A program made the translations under genes and the position numbers. Positions 27,677-36,901 of a stretch of 64,000 nt of DNA are shown piece by piece. The notes beneath the pieces are model-generated. The model did not search any database. It was not told the DNA's origin and worked only from the letters and a program-made list of their open reading frames with translations. This stretch comes from Candidatus Edwardsbacteria bacterium RifOxyA12_full_54_48 (lineage in GTDB: Bacteria > Edwardsbacteria > AC1 > EtOH8): the NCBI GenBank assembly GCA_001777915.1, contig MFFN01000009.1, forward strand, positions 23,454 through 87,453. The letters run 5' to 3'. Within the stretch, counting starts at the first letter, position 1. Every line of letters starts with the position of its first letter.

Positions 27677-28156
27677 ATGGATACTTCAAAATTACGGACC
27701 CTTTATCAAAAAAATGAAATTGCCCATTTGTTTTTTGACTATATTGCAAATAGAAAAAATAATGCATCTGAAAGTCGTATACACCGTATAATATCTAATA
27801 TAAAACAAGGCAACAATGATATTTCAAGAAGCCAAGTTATTGAACTTTTAAAAGAATTAGAAAACATCGGTTGTGGTGAGTTTGTTGCTGGTCGTCATGG
27901 TTGGCCTTCTAGATTTGTTTGGAACGTCGGTATGATTAGTGTTGGTAAAATCGCTCGAGGCGAATCACAAGAAGCTGAAGAGTTGCCAGAAGAAATTGAA
28001 ACACAAGAGGAAGATATTGAAATGATTGCCCATGCATATTTTTTGCGAGCTAATATGCAAATTGAAATAGAGTTGCCGGATAATTTAACAAAAAGCGAAG
28101 CAAACAGAATGGCTGAATTTATTAAATCGCTTCCTTTTGAAAATAATGAACAGTGA
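27677..28156 (+). CDS. AT-rich hypothetical protein
   Basis: I do not recognise this 159-aa protein. It has a helical N-terminal half (residues 1-75, possibly winged-helix: ISRSQVIELLKELENIGCGEF), an acidic linker (EELPEEIETQEEDIEMI) and a C-terminal IEIELPDNLTKSEANRMAEFI segment with an amphipathic helix. GGAGA precedes the ATG. Strong A/T codon bias unlike kdsD before it or lpxL after it suggests recent acquisition. It ends before a strong terminator. Confidence 0.6.
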   Translation: MDTSKLRTLYQKNEIAHLFFDYIANRKNNASESRIHRIISNIKQGNNDISRSQVIELLKELENIGCGEFVAGRHGWPSRFVWNVGMISVGKIARGESQEAEELPEEIETQEEDIEMIAHAYFLRANMQIEIELPDNLTKSEANRMAEFIKSLPFENNEQ

Positions 28157-28316
28157 AGTATTTTGTAATAATTAAAAACACCATAAAAAACAAATGGTTT
28201 TTCGTTTATCTGGCATAACAATTCTGGTATAAATTTTGCTGTGCTATTGACAAATGAAACCACGCTCCTCTAATTTATTGACAGATAAATCGTTATAAAA
28301 GACTTCAAATTTTATT

Positions 28317-28349
28317 AAGCGGCCTTTTTATTAAAAAAGGCCGCTTTTT
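28317..28349 (+). terminator. Rho-independent terminator
   Basis: AAGCGGCCTTTTT pairs with AAAAAAGGCCGCTT over a short loop, followed by T residues. It separates the AT-rich gene from lpxL, whose start lies 17 bp on. Confidence 0.85.
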
Positions 28350-28365
28350 AGCTTGAAAAGGGCAG

Positions 28366-29265
28366 GTGGCTGTGGTAAATTTAACTGTGCGAAAAAAAAT
28401 ACGACGCCATATACAATACATCCTGATCCGGGCAGTTCTCTTTGTCATCCAAATACTTCCCAGAGGGGCGGCCGTCTTCGCCGCCGCCGGGCTATCCGGC
28501 CTGGCCTGGCGCCTCCTGAAAAAGGAAAGAAGGAAAACCCTCTTCAACCTGGCCCTGATCTTTCCGGAGCGCAGCGACCATGAGGCCGTGGGGCGGAAGG
28601 TCTTCAGGAACGTGGCGGTCTTGGCGGCCGATGCCTTCAAACTGTCCGAGCTGAGTGATAAGCAGATGAACGAACTGGTGACGGTGGAAGGGCGGGAGCA
28701 TTTCGATGCCGCCTATAACCTGGGCAGGGGCCTGGTGGCCGTCACCGGGCATATCGGCTGCTGGGAGCTGATCCCGGCCTGGTTCTCCCGCCAGGGCTAC
28801 AAGATCAGCGTCATCGGCAAGCGGGTATATGATCCCCGGCTGGACAAACTGCTGATCAAAATGCGCTCCGGCCAGGGAGTCAATATAATCGACCGGGACA
28901 GCGGGGCCAAGGATGCCCTGCGCGATCTGCGCAGCGGCCATGCGGTGGGGATACTGATAGACCAGGACACCCGGGTGGCCAGCATCGACGTGGAGTTCTT
29001 CGGGCATCAGGCCAGCACTCCGGTGGGGGCGGCCGCCCTGGCCGACAAGACCGGGGCCCCGGTGGTGCCGCTGGCCATCCTCCGCCAGCCGGATGGAAAA
29101 TACCTGCTGTCCATCAAGCCGGCCATAGCCTTCAACAACGATCTGCCCAAGCAGGAACGGATCCGGGCCATGGTCCAGGAGCAGACCCGCCAGCTGGAGG
29201 AGTTCATCCGGCGTGACATCACCCAATGGGTGTGGATGCACCTGCGGTGGAAGGAAAAGCCTTGA
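28366..29265 (+). CDS. lpxL: LpxL/HtrB-type lipid A acyltransferase
   Basis: The 299-aa protein starts with a basic N-terminus and a hydrophobic anchor (about 15-45). The catalytic motif is GHIGCWE (His...Glu, HX4-E/D type). Further motifs are IGKRVYDPRLD, GILIDQD and ADKTGAPVVPLAILRQ, as in lysophospholipid/LpxL acyltransferases. It transfers a secondary acyl chain to Kdo2-lipid IVA at the inner membrane. Start is GTG 28366 (GTG 28372 is equally possible). Next genes are lptC and lptA, so it belongs to the LPS block. Confidence 0.9.
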   Translation: MAVVNLTVRKKIRRHIQYILIRAVLFVIQILPRGAAVFAAAGLSGLAWRLLKKERRKTLFNLALIFPERSDHEAVGRKVFRNVAVLAADAFKLSELSDKQMNELVTVEGREHFDAAYNLGRGLVAVTGHIGCWELIPAWFSRQGYKISVIGKRVYDPRLDKLLIKMRSGQGVNIIDRDSGAKDALRDLRSGHAVGILIDQDTRVASIDVEFFGHQASTPVGAAALADKTGAPVVPLAILRQPDGKYLLSIKPAIAFNNDLPKQERIRAMVQEQTRQLEEFIRRDITQWVWMHLRWKEKP

Positions 29266-29373
29266 GTTAACGATTGATATAAGATGGTCGGACAGCGTCA
29301 TACAATAGGGAAACGAAAGTCACTATCAAAAAGACATATAAAATCTTAGACATTTAATTGACATTCTTTTGCA

Positions 29374-29916
29374 ATGAGAAACAGATCGATATATATATTG
29401 TCATTAATATTACTGGCGGGGTGCGGGACCAAGGACCAGCCGGCCCGGATCCAGCCGGTTCAAGGCAGAACGCCCTCCCAGACCATCGTGGATTTCAACC
29501 TGATCGAGACCATCCTGGGCCGCCGCTCCTGGGTGCTCAGGGCCGACCAGGCCGACACCTACGACCAGAGCCAGGAGGTGGACCTGCGCAAGCTGGATAT
29601 TGATTTCTACAAGACCGGCACCGACTCGGTCAACGCCACACTGACGGCTGATTTCGGCAAGGTCAACATGGCCTCCCGCGACATGGAGGCCAGCCGGAAT
29701 GTCCGGATGGTGACCAGCGACAGCCTGGTGCTGACCACCGACCACCTTACCTGGAATAACGATACCAAAAAATTGTTCACCGAATCGGCCATCCGCCTGG
29801 AGAAGGGCACCGACTGGCTGACCGGCGACGGACTGGAGGCCAGCTCGGATCTCAAGGAGATCCAGATCAAAAGGAACGTCAGGGGCCAAAAAGATCTGTT
29901 GAACATAGAACGATGA
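29374..29916 (+). CDS. lptC: LPS export protein LptC
   Basis: The 180-aa protein begins with a lipoprotein-type signal (YILSLILLAGCG, lipobox LAGC) and continues with beta-strand repeats of the LptC/OstA jelly roll: SWVLRADQADTYDQ, DIDFYKTGTDSVNATLTAD and MEASRNVRMVTSDSLVLTTD. It would link the LptBFG transporter to the periplasmic LptA bridge. Most proteobacterial LptC have an uncleaved anchor, whereas lipid-anchored forms occur in other phyla. Overlaps lptA by ATGA. Confidence 0.9.
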   Translation: MRNRSIYILSLILLAGCGTKDQPARIQPVQGRTPSQTIVDFNLIETILGRRSWVLRADQADTYDQSQEVDLRKLDIDFYKTGTDSVNATLTADFGKVNMASRDMEASRNVRMVTSDSLVLTTDHLTWNNDTKKLFTESAIRLEKGTDWLTGDGLEASSDLKEIQIKRNVRGQKDLLNIER

Positions 29917-30965
29917 GCTGCCTTGCCGGAATATTGATAGCCGCCCTGATGGCGGCCGCGGCGCCCGACACCAGCCAGCCCTACATGGTGTCGGCCAATT
30001 CCATGAAGGTCCAATTAGTGGGACAGGACAAGGTGACCTGGCTGCGGGGAGGGGTGGAGATCATCCACGGGCCGACCGTCATCCGGGGCGACAGCGCCCG
30101 GGTGTCCACCCTGCAGGAGCAGGCCCTGATCTGGGGCCATGTCCGGATAACCGACCGGACGGCCGAGCTGGCCGGGCAGAGCGCGGTCTACTTTAAAAGA
30201 TACGGCCGGAGCGTCCTGCAGGGCCGGTCAAACCTTAGGGACGGCGGCTGGACCCTGACGGCCGATTCCCTGGTCCATCTCCGGGACCAGGCCAAGAGTT
30301 ACGCCTTCGGCCAGGTGGAAATGCGGGACTCGTCAGGCAAGAGCAATATCCAAAGCGACTACGGGGAATACTGGCACCAGGAGAGCTATGGCCTGCTGAC
30401 CGGAAGCCCCAAGTACTCCATCACCGGCGGTGGCGGCAAGCTCAGCACCATCACCTCCGACCGGATGGAGGCCTATCAGCAGGGCCAGGTGGCCATCGCC
30501 ACCGGCAATGTCAATTACTCCGAGGACAGCGTCTGGGCCTCGGCCGGTAGGATGTCCTACTTCAGGAACGAGGGCCGGTTGTTCCTGGAGGAGCAGCCCC
30601 GGGTGTGGCGCAGCGATGCCGACCTGTCGGGCCGGACCATTGAGCTTTCCTTCTACCGGGACAGTCTGAAGAACTCGGTGGTGCGCGATTCGGTGGTGCT
30701 GCGGCAGTTTTTGGCCGAGCCGGGCGACATCGACCTGATCAAATGCGACAGCCTGTGGATAGAATTCTCCCAGGGAAAGCTCTCCCAGGCCCGGGCCACC
30801 GGCAGCGCCTGGAGCCGCTACCACCAGCTGGACAAGGGCCAGGTCTCGGGCTGGAACGTCACGGCCGGCGACCAGATGGAATTTTATTTTACCCAAGGTA
30901 AGATTGATAAACTCAAGGTGAATCAAAAATCTCGGGGTGCCTATTTCGAATTGGAGAAGCCATGA
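29913..30965 (+). CDS. lptA: LptA/OstA-like LPS transport protein
   Basis: The 350-aa protein has a short signal peptide (AGILIAALMAAAAP) and repeats of the OstA jelly-roll: WLRGGVEIIHGPTVIRGDSARV, GHVRITDRTAELAGQSAVY and QVAIATGNVNYSEDSVWASAG. At 350 aa it is about twice the size of E. coli LptA and nearer to OstA-like proteins of Bacteroidetes-type genomes. It would form the periplasmic bridge for LPS. Overlaps both lptC (ATGA at 29913) and rpoN (ATGA at 30962). lptB, usually next, is absent here. Confidence 0.85.
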   Translation: MSCLAGILIAALMAAAAPDTSQPYMVSANSMKVQLVGQDKVTWLRGGVEIIHGPTVIRGDSARVSTLQEQALIWGHVRITDRTAELAGQSAVYFKRYGRSVLQGRSNLRDGGWTLTADSLVHLRDQAKSYAFGQVEMRDSSGKSNIQSDYGEYWHQESYGLLTGSPKYSITGGGGKLSTITSDRMEAYQQGQVAIATGNVNYSEDSVWASAGRMSYFRNEGRLFLEEQPRVWRSDADLSGRTIELSFYRDSLKNSVVRDSVVLRQFLAEPGDIDLIKCDSLWIEFSQGKLSQARATGSAWSRYHQLDKGQVSGWNVTAGDQMEFYFTQGKIDKLKVNQKSRGAYFELEKP

Positions 30966-32362
30966 GTCCCACTAAGATGGGATTAAGGCAGGAACTGCGA
31001 CAGGTGCTGGCTCCGGAGATGCTGCAACTGCTGAAACTGCTGCAGCTGCCGACCCTGGAACTGCAGCAGCTGGTGCGCCAGGAGCTGGAGATCAATCCCC
31101 TGCTGGAGGAGATCCTGGAGGAGCCCTCCAGCGATATGCAGAAGGAGACGGAGGAACGGGAGGAGCACAACGAGCCGTCCCCGGAGCTGGACCGCATCGA
31201 CTGGCGGGATTACATGCAGGAGGGGGTGGACGACCGGTACCTGAAGAACCTGGAGCCCACCGAGGAGCCCGAGGGCCCCATCATCGCCCAGAAGGACACC
31301 TTTCAGGATTATCTGCTGTTCCAGTTGAGGACCTCGGCGGCCGATCCCCAGGCCACCGCCATCGGAGAGTACCTGATCGGCAACCTAAGCGACGACGGAT
31401 ACCTGACCACCACCCTGGAGGAGGTGGCCCAGGCCCTGGACCAGGATATAGGCGCGGTGGAGCGAGCCCTGGCCGAGGTCCAGAAGCTGGACCCGCCGGG
31501 GGTGTGCTGCCGGGATCTGCGGGAATGCCTGCTGATCCAGCTGGGGATACTGGGGCAGGAGGAGAGCCTGGCGGCCAGGATCGTGTCCGGCCACCTGGAC
31601 GACCTGGTGCACCAGCGATACCCGGTCATCGCCCGGGCTTTGGGCGTCCTGGAATCCCAGGTGCTGCAGGCCCGGGAGCTGATCTCTTCGCTGTCGCCCA
31701 AGCCGGGGGCCAGTTTCACCAGCGACCAGTCGCAGTATGTCTACCCCGACCTGGTGATAGAGAAAAGGGACGGGGAATACCTGGTCAGAACCAACGACCA
31801 GGCGGTGCCGCGGGTCAGGCTGACCACCGGCTACCGCCAGATATTAAGCCAATCCAGAAAATCCAGCCCCCAGGACCGGGAGTATGTGGTCAAGAGGCTG
31901 GAGGCGGCCCGGTTCATCGTCCGGATGATAGAGCAGCGCCGCCGGACCATGAGCCGGATAATGCAGGCCATCATCCAAAGGCAGACGGAGTTCCTGGACA
32001 AGGGCATCAGGTACCTCAAGCCCCTGACCATGAAGCTGATAGCCCAGGACATCGAGATGCATGAATCCACCGTCAGCCGGGCGGTGCACAACAAATACGT
32101 GATCACCCCCAACGGGATGCTGCCGGTGAAATATTTCTTCGGGGTGGGGCTGAAGTCCGATTCCGGGGAGGATTCCGCCAAATCGATCAAGGACACCATC
32201 GCCGAAATGATCAGGCAGGAGATCTCCCAAAAACCCTTAAGCGACCAGGAGATCGCCGATAAGCTGAGCCGCCAGGGGATCACCATCGCCAGGCGGACGG
32301 TGGCCAAGTACCGCGAGGAGCTGAAGATACTTCCCACCAAATACCGCCGGGAAAAAAGATGA
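30962..32362 (+). CDS. rpoN: RNA polymerase sigma-54 factor
   Basis: The 466-aa protein has the Gln/Leu-rich activator region I (MLQLLKLLQLPTLELQQLV), an acidic linker, the core-binding domain (DPPGVCCRDLRECLLIQL), a helix-turn-helix (DIEMHESTVSRAVHNKYV) and the RpoN box near the end (ARRTVAKYRE). It directs enhancer-dependent transcription. The N-terminal MGLRQELRQVLAPEMLQLL is typical. Stop overlaps lipA start by ATGA. Confidence 0.97.
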   Translation: MSPTKMGLRQELRQVLAPEMLQLLKLLQLPTLELQQLVRQELEINPLLEEILEEPSSDMQKETEEREEHNEPSPELDRIDWRDYMQEGVDDRYLKNLEPTEEPEGPIIAQKDTFQDYLLFQLRTSAADPQATAIGEYLIGNLSDDGYLTTTLEEVAQALDQDIGAVERALAEVQKLDPPGVCCRDLRECLLIQLGILGQEESLAARIVSGHLDDLVHQRYPVIARALGVLESQVLQARELISSLSPKPGASFTSDQSQYVYPDLVIEKRDGEYLVRTNDQAVPRVRLTTGYRQILSQSRKSSPQDREYVVKRLEAARFIVRMIEQRRRTMSRIMQAIIQRQTEFLDKGIRYLKPLTMKLIAQDIEMHESTVSRAVHNKYVITPNGMLPVKYFFGVGLKSDSGEDSAKSIKDTIAEMIRQEISQKPLSDQEIADKLSRQGITIARRTVAKYREELKILPTKYRREKR

Positions 32363-33249
32363 GCATTACGGAAAGCAAAACAATAAAATCCGGTCCGGGG
32401 CGGCTGCCCGGCCATTTCAAACAGCGGGTCGTCAGGTCCCCCAAGGTGGAGGAGGTGGCCGGCACCTTGAGCCGCTTAGGCCTGCATTCGGTCTGCGAGG
32501 AGGCCCGGTGCCCCAACCGCAACCATTGCTATTCCGAGGGCACGGCCACCTTTCTGATAATGGGAGGCAGCTGCACCAGATCCTGCGGGTTCTGCGCCGT
32601 CAGCAAGAGCGCTCCCCAAGGGCTGGATCCCGAGGAACCGCGGGCGGTGGCCCGGGCGGCAGCCGAACTCAAACTGAAATATGCGGTGGTGACCTCGGTC
32701 ACCCGCGATGATCTGGAGGACGGCGGGGCCGGCCATTTCGTGGCGGTCATCGAGAATATCCGGCTGCTGGATCCCCCGGTCCTGATAGAAGTGCTGACCC
32801 CGGATTTTAGGGGCCGTCCGGAATCGATCGATGCGGTGATCGCCGCCGGGCCGGATATCTTCAACCATAACCTGGAGACCATCGCCCGGCTGTATCCCCT
32901 GGTGCGCCCCCAGGCCGATTATAAAAGATCACTGGGACTGATAACCAGGGTCAAGAAAAACGGCCTGACCACCAAGTCCGGGCTGATGGCCGGGCTGGGA
33001 GAATCGCTGGCCGAGATAAAGGCCGCCATGTCCCATCTGGCCGATGCCGGCTGCGACATCATTACCATCGGGCAGTACCTGGCGCCATCGGCCCTGCATT
33101 ATCCGGTGGCCCGGTATTGGGAGCCGGAGGAATTCGAGGAATGCCGGGCCTACGGCCAGGATCTGCTGGGCCTCAAAGCGGTGGTGGCCGGACCCCTGGT
33201 AAGAAGCTCTTATTACGCCCACCAAACATACCAGACCATAAACCATTAA
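32359..33249 (+). CDS. lipA: Lipoyl synthase
   Basis: The 296-aa protein is a radical-SAM enzyme inserting two sulfurs into octanoyl groups of lipoyl domains. Both cluster motifs are visible: the auxiliary cluster in CEEARCPNRNHC and the radical-SAM CTRSCGFCAV (CX3CX2C). Later motifs are VTSVTRDDLEDGGA, IEVLTPDFRG, FNHNLETI and GLMAGLGES, all typical. It overlaps rpoN by 4 bp, an uncommon partner. No lipB is visible nearby. Confidence 0.96.
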   Translation: MSITESKTIKSGPGRLPGHFKQRVVRSPKVEEVAGTLSRLGLHSVCEEARCPNRNHCYSEGTATFLIMGGSCTRSCGFCAVSKSAPQGLDPEEPRAVARAAAELKLKYAVVTSVTRDDLEDGGAGHFVAVIENIRLLDPPVLIEVLTPDFRGRPESIDAVIAAGPDIFNHNLETIARLYPLVRPQADYKRSLGLITRVKKNGLTTKSGLMAGLGESLAEIKAAMSHLADAGCDIITIGQYLAPSALHYPVARYWEPEEFEECRAYGQDLLGLKAVVAGPLVRSSYYAHQTYQTINH

Positions 33250-33264
33250 CCGAGGAGGGACAAA

Positions 33265-33585
33265 ATGGATCTGAACATCACCACCAGGCATTTCGACGGG
33301 CTGAGCGATTCGCTGCGGTCGGATATCGAAACCAGGATGGTCAAGCTGGAAAAATTCTTCGACCGCATCGTGGAGGCCAAAGTGATCTTAAGCGAGGAGA
33401 AGAACCGGCAGATCGCCGAGGTCTCAATCCATCTGCCGGGCGGGGTCCGGTTGCTGGCCAAGGAGGAGGCCGGGGACATGTGGGCCGCGGCGGAGCTGGC
33501 CATCAAGAAGATAGAGATCCAGGTCAAGAAGGTCAAGGACCGGAAAAAGGACCGCCAGCGAACCACCCTCAGGAAATCGCTATAA
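33265..33585 (+). CDS. hpf: Ribosome hibernation-promoting factor, short form
   Basis: The 106-aa protein matches HPF/RaiA: MDLNITTRHFDGLSDSLRSD at the start, then RMVKLEKFFDRIVEAKVIL and AEVSIHLPGGVRLLAKEEAGD, and a basic tail. It binds the ribosomal decoding area in stationary phase. Only the short (non-dimerising) form is encoded. GAGGAGGG ribosome site; hprK follows after 21 bp, as in many rpoN-hpf-hprK clusters. Confidence 0.93.
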   Translation: MDLNITTRHFDGLSDSLRSDIETRMVKLEKFFDRIVEAKVILSEEKNRQIAEVSIHLPGGVRLLAKEEAGDMWAAAELAIKKIEIQVKKVKDRKKDRQRTTLRKSL

Positions 33586-33606
33586 ACCAACCAACCGGAG
33601 GCGCCC

Positions 33607-34575
33607 ATGAAAGCGGTATTGGTAAAGGAGCTGCTGGCCGACCGCCAGGAGGCCCTGCATTTGGAGGTCCTGACCGGGGATAGCGGCCTGGACCGGAAGA
33701 TAATCATCGCCGACACCAACCGGCCCGGCCTGGCCTTTACCGGCTATATGGGCTATTTCCTGTGGGAGAGGGTGCAGATAATCGGCATCACCGAGACCGG
33801 CTACCTGGAGACCCTGCCGTCGGATAAACGGATCGAGGCCATCAAGCGGGTCACCTCTTTCGAGCTGCCCTGCATCGTGGTCACCAAGAAGCTGGGGGTG
33901 CACCCCGAGCTGCTGTCCGAGGCCAAGGCCAGGAATATTCCGGTGTTGAGGACCGATATCGACACCACCGAGTTCATTCACCGGCTGTCGTCCTACATCG
34001 ACAACATGCTGGCGCCCACCACCACCATGCACGGCACCCTGGTGGATGTCTACGGGGTGGGCCTTTTGTACACCGGCGACTCCGGCATCGGCAAGAGCGA
34101 ATGCGCCCTGGACCTGATCGAGCGGGGACACCGGCTGGTGGCCGACGATGTGGTCACCATCAAGAAGCGGGGGGAGAGGGTGCTGATGGGCTACGGCAAC
34201 CAGATGCTGCAGCATCATATGGAGATCCGGGGGATCGGGATAGTGGACCTGACCACCCTGTTCGGCATCCGTTCGGTGCGGATGCGCAAAAGGATAGAGG
34301 TGGAGGTCCGGCTCAAGCGCTGGTCGGACGACGAGGATTACGAAAGGCTGGGGCTGGAGGAGAAGCCCACCACCATCCTGGGGGTGGAGATCCCCTTGAT
34401 CACCGTTCCGGTGGTGTCGGGCAAGAACATCAGCGTGATCTCCGAAGTGCTGGCCATGAACCATCTGCTGAAACTGTGCGGATACAGCAGCGCCGAGGAG
34501 TTCAACAACCGGCTGCTGGATTCCATGCAAAAGAAGTTCGAGTCGGCCCGGTTCGTGGAGGACGATCTGGAGTGA
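33607..34575 (+). CDS. hprK: HPr kinase/phosphorylase
   Basis: The 322-aa protein has an N-terminal DRTGG-like domain (1-130), Walker A GDSGIGKS at 157-164, and the HprK signature (MEIRGIGIVDLTTLFGIRSV). It phosphorylates and dephosphorylates a serine in HPr according to metabolic state. The partner HPr with Ser46 is encoded 2.3 kb downstream. The reading frame is complete. Confidence 0.96.
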   Translation: MKAVLVKELLADRQEALHLEVLTGDSGLDRKIIIADTNRPGLAFTGYMGYFLWERVQIIGITETGYLETLPSDKRIEAIKRVTSFELPCIVVTKKLGVHPELLSEAKARNIPVLRTDIDTTEFIHRLSSYIDNMLAPTTTMHGTLVDVYGVGLLYTGDSGIGKSECALDLIERGHRLVADDVVTIKKRGERVLMGYGNQMLQHHMEIRGIGIVDLTTLFGIRSVRMRKRIEVEVRLKRWSDDEDYERLGLEEKPTTILGVEIPLITVPVVSGKNISVISEVLAMNHLLKLCGYSSAEEFNNRLLDSMQKKFESARFVEDDLE

Positions 34576-34640
34576 CAGGCATCCTTTTCCTCCGCCAAGA
34601 CCGTGAACGGCCTGCTATGGTGTGCGGCTATCGATGACGT

Positions 34641-34668
34641 CTAACCCAGACCTTAAGGTCTGGGTTAG
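34641..34668. terminator. 28-bp perfect palindrome after hprK
   Basis: CTAACCCAGACC pairs with GGTCTGGGTTAG around TTAA. It lacks a T-run, so it may be a transcription-stopping or mRNA-stabilising hairpin, or a truncated dispersed repeat. Confidence 0.55.
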
Positions 34669-34742
34669 GACAGTACATGCGATGATTAAAGGCCATTTAT
34701 GGATGACGGATCGAACGCTGCCACTGAAAGTTAAATCAACTC

Positions 34743-34812
34743 AACTCAACCCCAACCCTTCTCTTGACCTTTTGCTGGACCAGTCGAAGTGAAGGGAGAG
34801 GGATGGGGTAAA
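34743..34812. repeat. Dispersed palindromic repeat, CTAACCCC family
   Basis: The left arm AACTCAACCCCAACCCTTCT and right arm AGGGAGAGGGATGGGGTA pair around an interrupted middle. It lies 17 bp before the GH57 gene. Confidence 0.7.
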
Positions 34813-34828
34813 AAATAATAAATCAATT

Positions 34829-36901
34829 ATGCCCAAACTTAAATTTATATTCGGGGTTCACAACCACCAGCCGGTGGGCAATTTTGATTTCGTCTTCCAG
34901 GAGGCGTATCAAAAGGCCTATCTGCCGTTCCTGGAGATGGCCGCCCGATACCCCTGGTTCCGCTTCACCATCCACAACAGCGGATGCCTGTGGGAATGGC
35001 TGGAGGCCAATCACCCGGAATATTTGGACAAGGTCAAGGTCTTGGTCAAATCCGGGCAGGTGGAGCTGATGGGCGGGGGCTTTTATGAACCGGTGCTGCC
35101 GGCCATTCCGGAGGACGACCGCCGTGGCCAGTTGGAGATGATGTCCGGATATCTGAAGGATAGGTTCGGTGAAACTCCGGCCGGGGCCTGGGTGGCCGAA
35201 CGGGTGTGGGAGCCCTGCCTGGCATCGACCCTGGCCGGGGCCGGCATCAAATACACGGTGCTGGACGACTACCACTTCAAGTGCGCCGGAAAACAGGAGA
35301 AGGACCTGGGCGGTTATTACCTGACCGACGACCAGGGCCAAACGCTGTCGGTTTTTCCCATCAGCCAGAAACTCAGGTACCTGATACCATTCCATGACGT
35401 GGACGAGGTCATGGCTTATCTCCGGGAGCTGTATGATGCCAATAATAAGGCCCTGGCCATCCTGGCCGACGACGGGGAAAAATTCGGCATCTGGCCCGGA
35501 ACCTATGACCATGTCTATACCAAGGGCTGGCTGGAACGCTTCCTGGAAAAACTGTCCCAGAACCTGGACTGGATCGAGCTAAGCACCTTCTCGGAAGCGC
35601 TCAAGGAAACATCCCCTTTGGGACGGATATATCTGCCCACCGGATCCTACGCCGAGATGGGCCAGTGGGTACTGGAGCCGGAATCCGAAGTGATCTATCG
35701 GGAGTTGGCGGACCGTCTGAAGAATGATGGCAGCTACCAGCGCTACAGCCCGTTCGTCCGCGGGGGGATCTGGCGCAACTATCTGGTGAAATATCCCGAA
35801 TCCAACAATATCTACCGCAAGATGCTTCACATCAGCGGCAAAGCCGCAGGCTCCGGGGATGATATCAAGCGGGAGCTGTACCGGGGACAGTGCAACTGCG
35901 CTTACTGGCACGGGATCTTCGGCGGGCTTTACCTGCCCCACTTGCGGGAAGCCCTGTACCGGCACCTGATCCGGGCGGAGAATTTGGCGAACAAGGAACG
36001 GCCGCCGGAATATCCCACGGTTGAAAGGAAAGATTTCGACGGGGACGGGCATCAGGAGATCCTTTTGTCCAACGACAAAATGAACCTCTACCTCTCCCCG
36101 GAACAGGGGGGGACGATATTCGAATGGGACCTTAAAGAAAAGGAAATAAACCTTTTTGACACCCTGGCCCGCCGGCCGGAGAATTATCACCGCCAGATAG
36201 CCGACATCGGCCACGGGGACCAGGGGCAGGGGAAGAGCATCCATGAGACGCTGACCGCCAAGGAGCAGGGCCTGGAGAAACTTCTCCATTACGACAGATT
36301 CCGCCGGGTGGGATCGGTGGACCATCTGTTCGTCGAAGGAACCACCCTGGAGGAATTCATTGCCTGCGCCCATAAAGAGACCGACCAGACACTGGGCTCT
36401 AAGTGGGAGGCCGGAACATCCCAGGAGGGCGAGCTGATAAAAGTAGAGCTGGCAAAAATATCGGGCGATCTTCAAATATCAAAAACCATATCTCTAGGTG
36501 CGGACGGATCGTTTGGGGTTCACTATCGGTGGACCAACAACGGAAAGGCGGGCCTTGATATTTGGCCGGGGGTGGAGTTCAATTTCGGCTTGCTGTCATC
36601 CGGGCCTGGGAGGCATTGCAGCTCGCCGGACCCGCTGATCACCGAAAGGCTGGATCAGCCGGCATCCGACAATGCGATCAGCCGGCTGACGGTCCACGAC
36701 CAGCATCGTAAAATGGAGATAGTTCTCTCCCTGAGCCGGCCGGCCGACCTGTGGCGGTTCCCGGTGGAGACGGTGTCCCAGTCGGAATCCGGCCTGGAAA
36801 GGAATTACCAGTGCTCTTGCTTTTTATGGCATGCCAAATTAAGATTGGAACCCGGGGAAGGATACAACCTGAACTTTGAAGTAGGATACAAAGGGGTTTG
36901 A
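34829..36901 (+). CDS. GH57 alpha-amylase / 4-alpha-glucanotransferase
   Basis: The 690-aa protein has the GH57 conserved regions: HNHQP (11-15), GGGFYEPVLPAI (82-93), WVAERVWEP with nucleophile Glu124, and ILADDGEKFG with acid Asp214. Positions nearly equal those of Thermococcus litoralis 4-alpha-glucanotransferase. The C-terminal half (about 300-690) matches the DUF1925/DUF1926 beta domains. It is cytoplasmic (no signal peptide) and acts on alpha-1,4-glucans such as glycogen or maltodextrin. It lies between hprK and the HPr gene with its stop overlapping HPr's ATG, which ties alpha-glucan use to the PTS-type regulators. Confidence 0.93.
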   Translation: MPKLKFIFGVHNHQPVGNFDFVFQEAYQKAYLPFLEMAARYPWFRFTIHNSGCLWEWLEANHPEYLDKVKVLVKSGQVELMGGGFYEPVLPAIPEDDRRGQLEMMSGYLKDRFGETPAGAWVAERVWEPCLASTLAGAGIKYTVLDDYHFKCAGKQEKDLGGYYLTDDQGQTLSVFPISQKLRYLIPFHDVDEVMAYLRELYDANNKALAILADDGEKFGIWPGTYDHVYTKGWLERFLEKLSQNLDWIELSTFSEALKETSPLGRIYLPTGSYAEMGQWVLEPESEVIYRELADRLKNDGSYQRYSPFVRGGIWRNYLVKYPESNNIYRKMLHISGKAAGSGDDIKRELYRGQCNCAYWHGIFGGLYLPHLREALYRHLIRAENLANKERPPEYPTVERKDFDGDGHQEILLSNDKMNLYLSPEQGGTIFEWDLKEKEINLFDTLARRPENYHRQIADIGHGDQGQGKSIHETLTAKEQGLEKLLHYDRFRRVGSVDHLFVEGTTLEEFIACAHKETDQTLGSKWEAGTSQEGELIKVELAKISGDLQISKTISLGADGSFGVHYRWTNNGKAGLDIWPGVEFNFGLLSSGPGRHCSSPDPLITERLDQPASDNAISRLTVHDQHRKMEIVLSLSRPADLWRFPVETVSQSESGLERNYQCSCFLWHAKLRLEPGEGYNLNFEVGYKGV

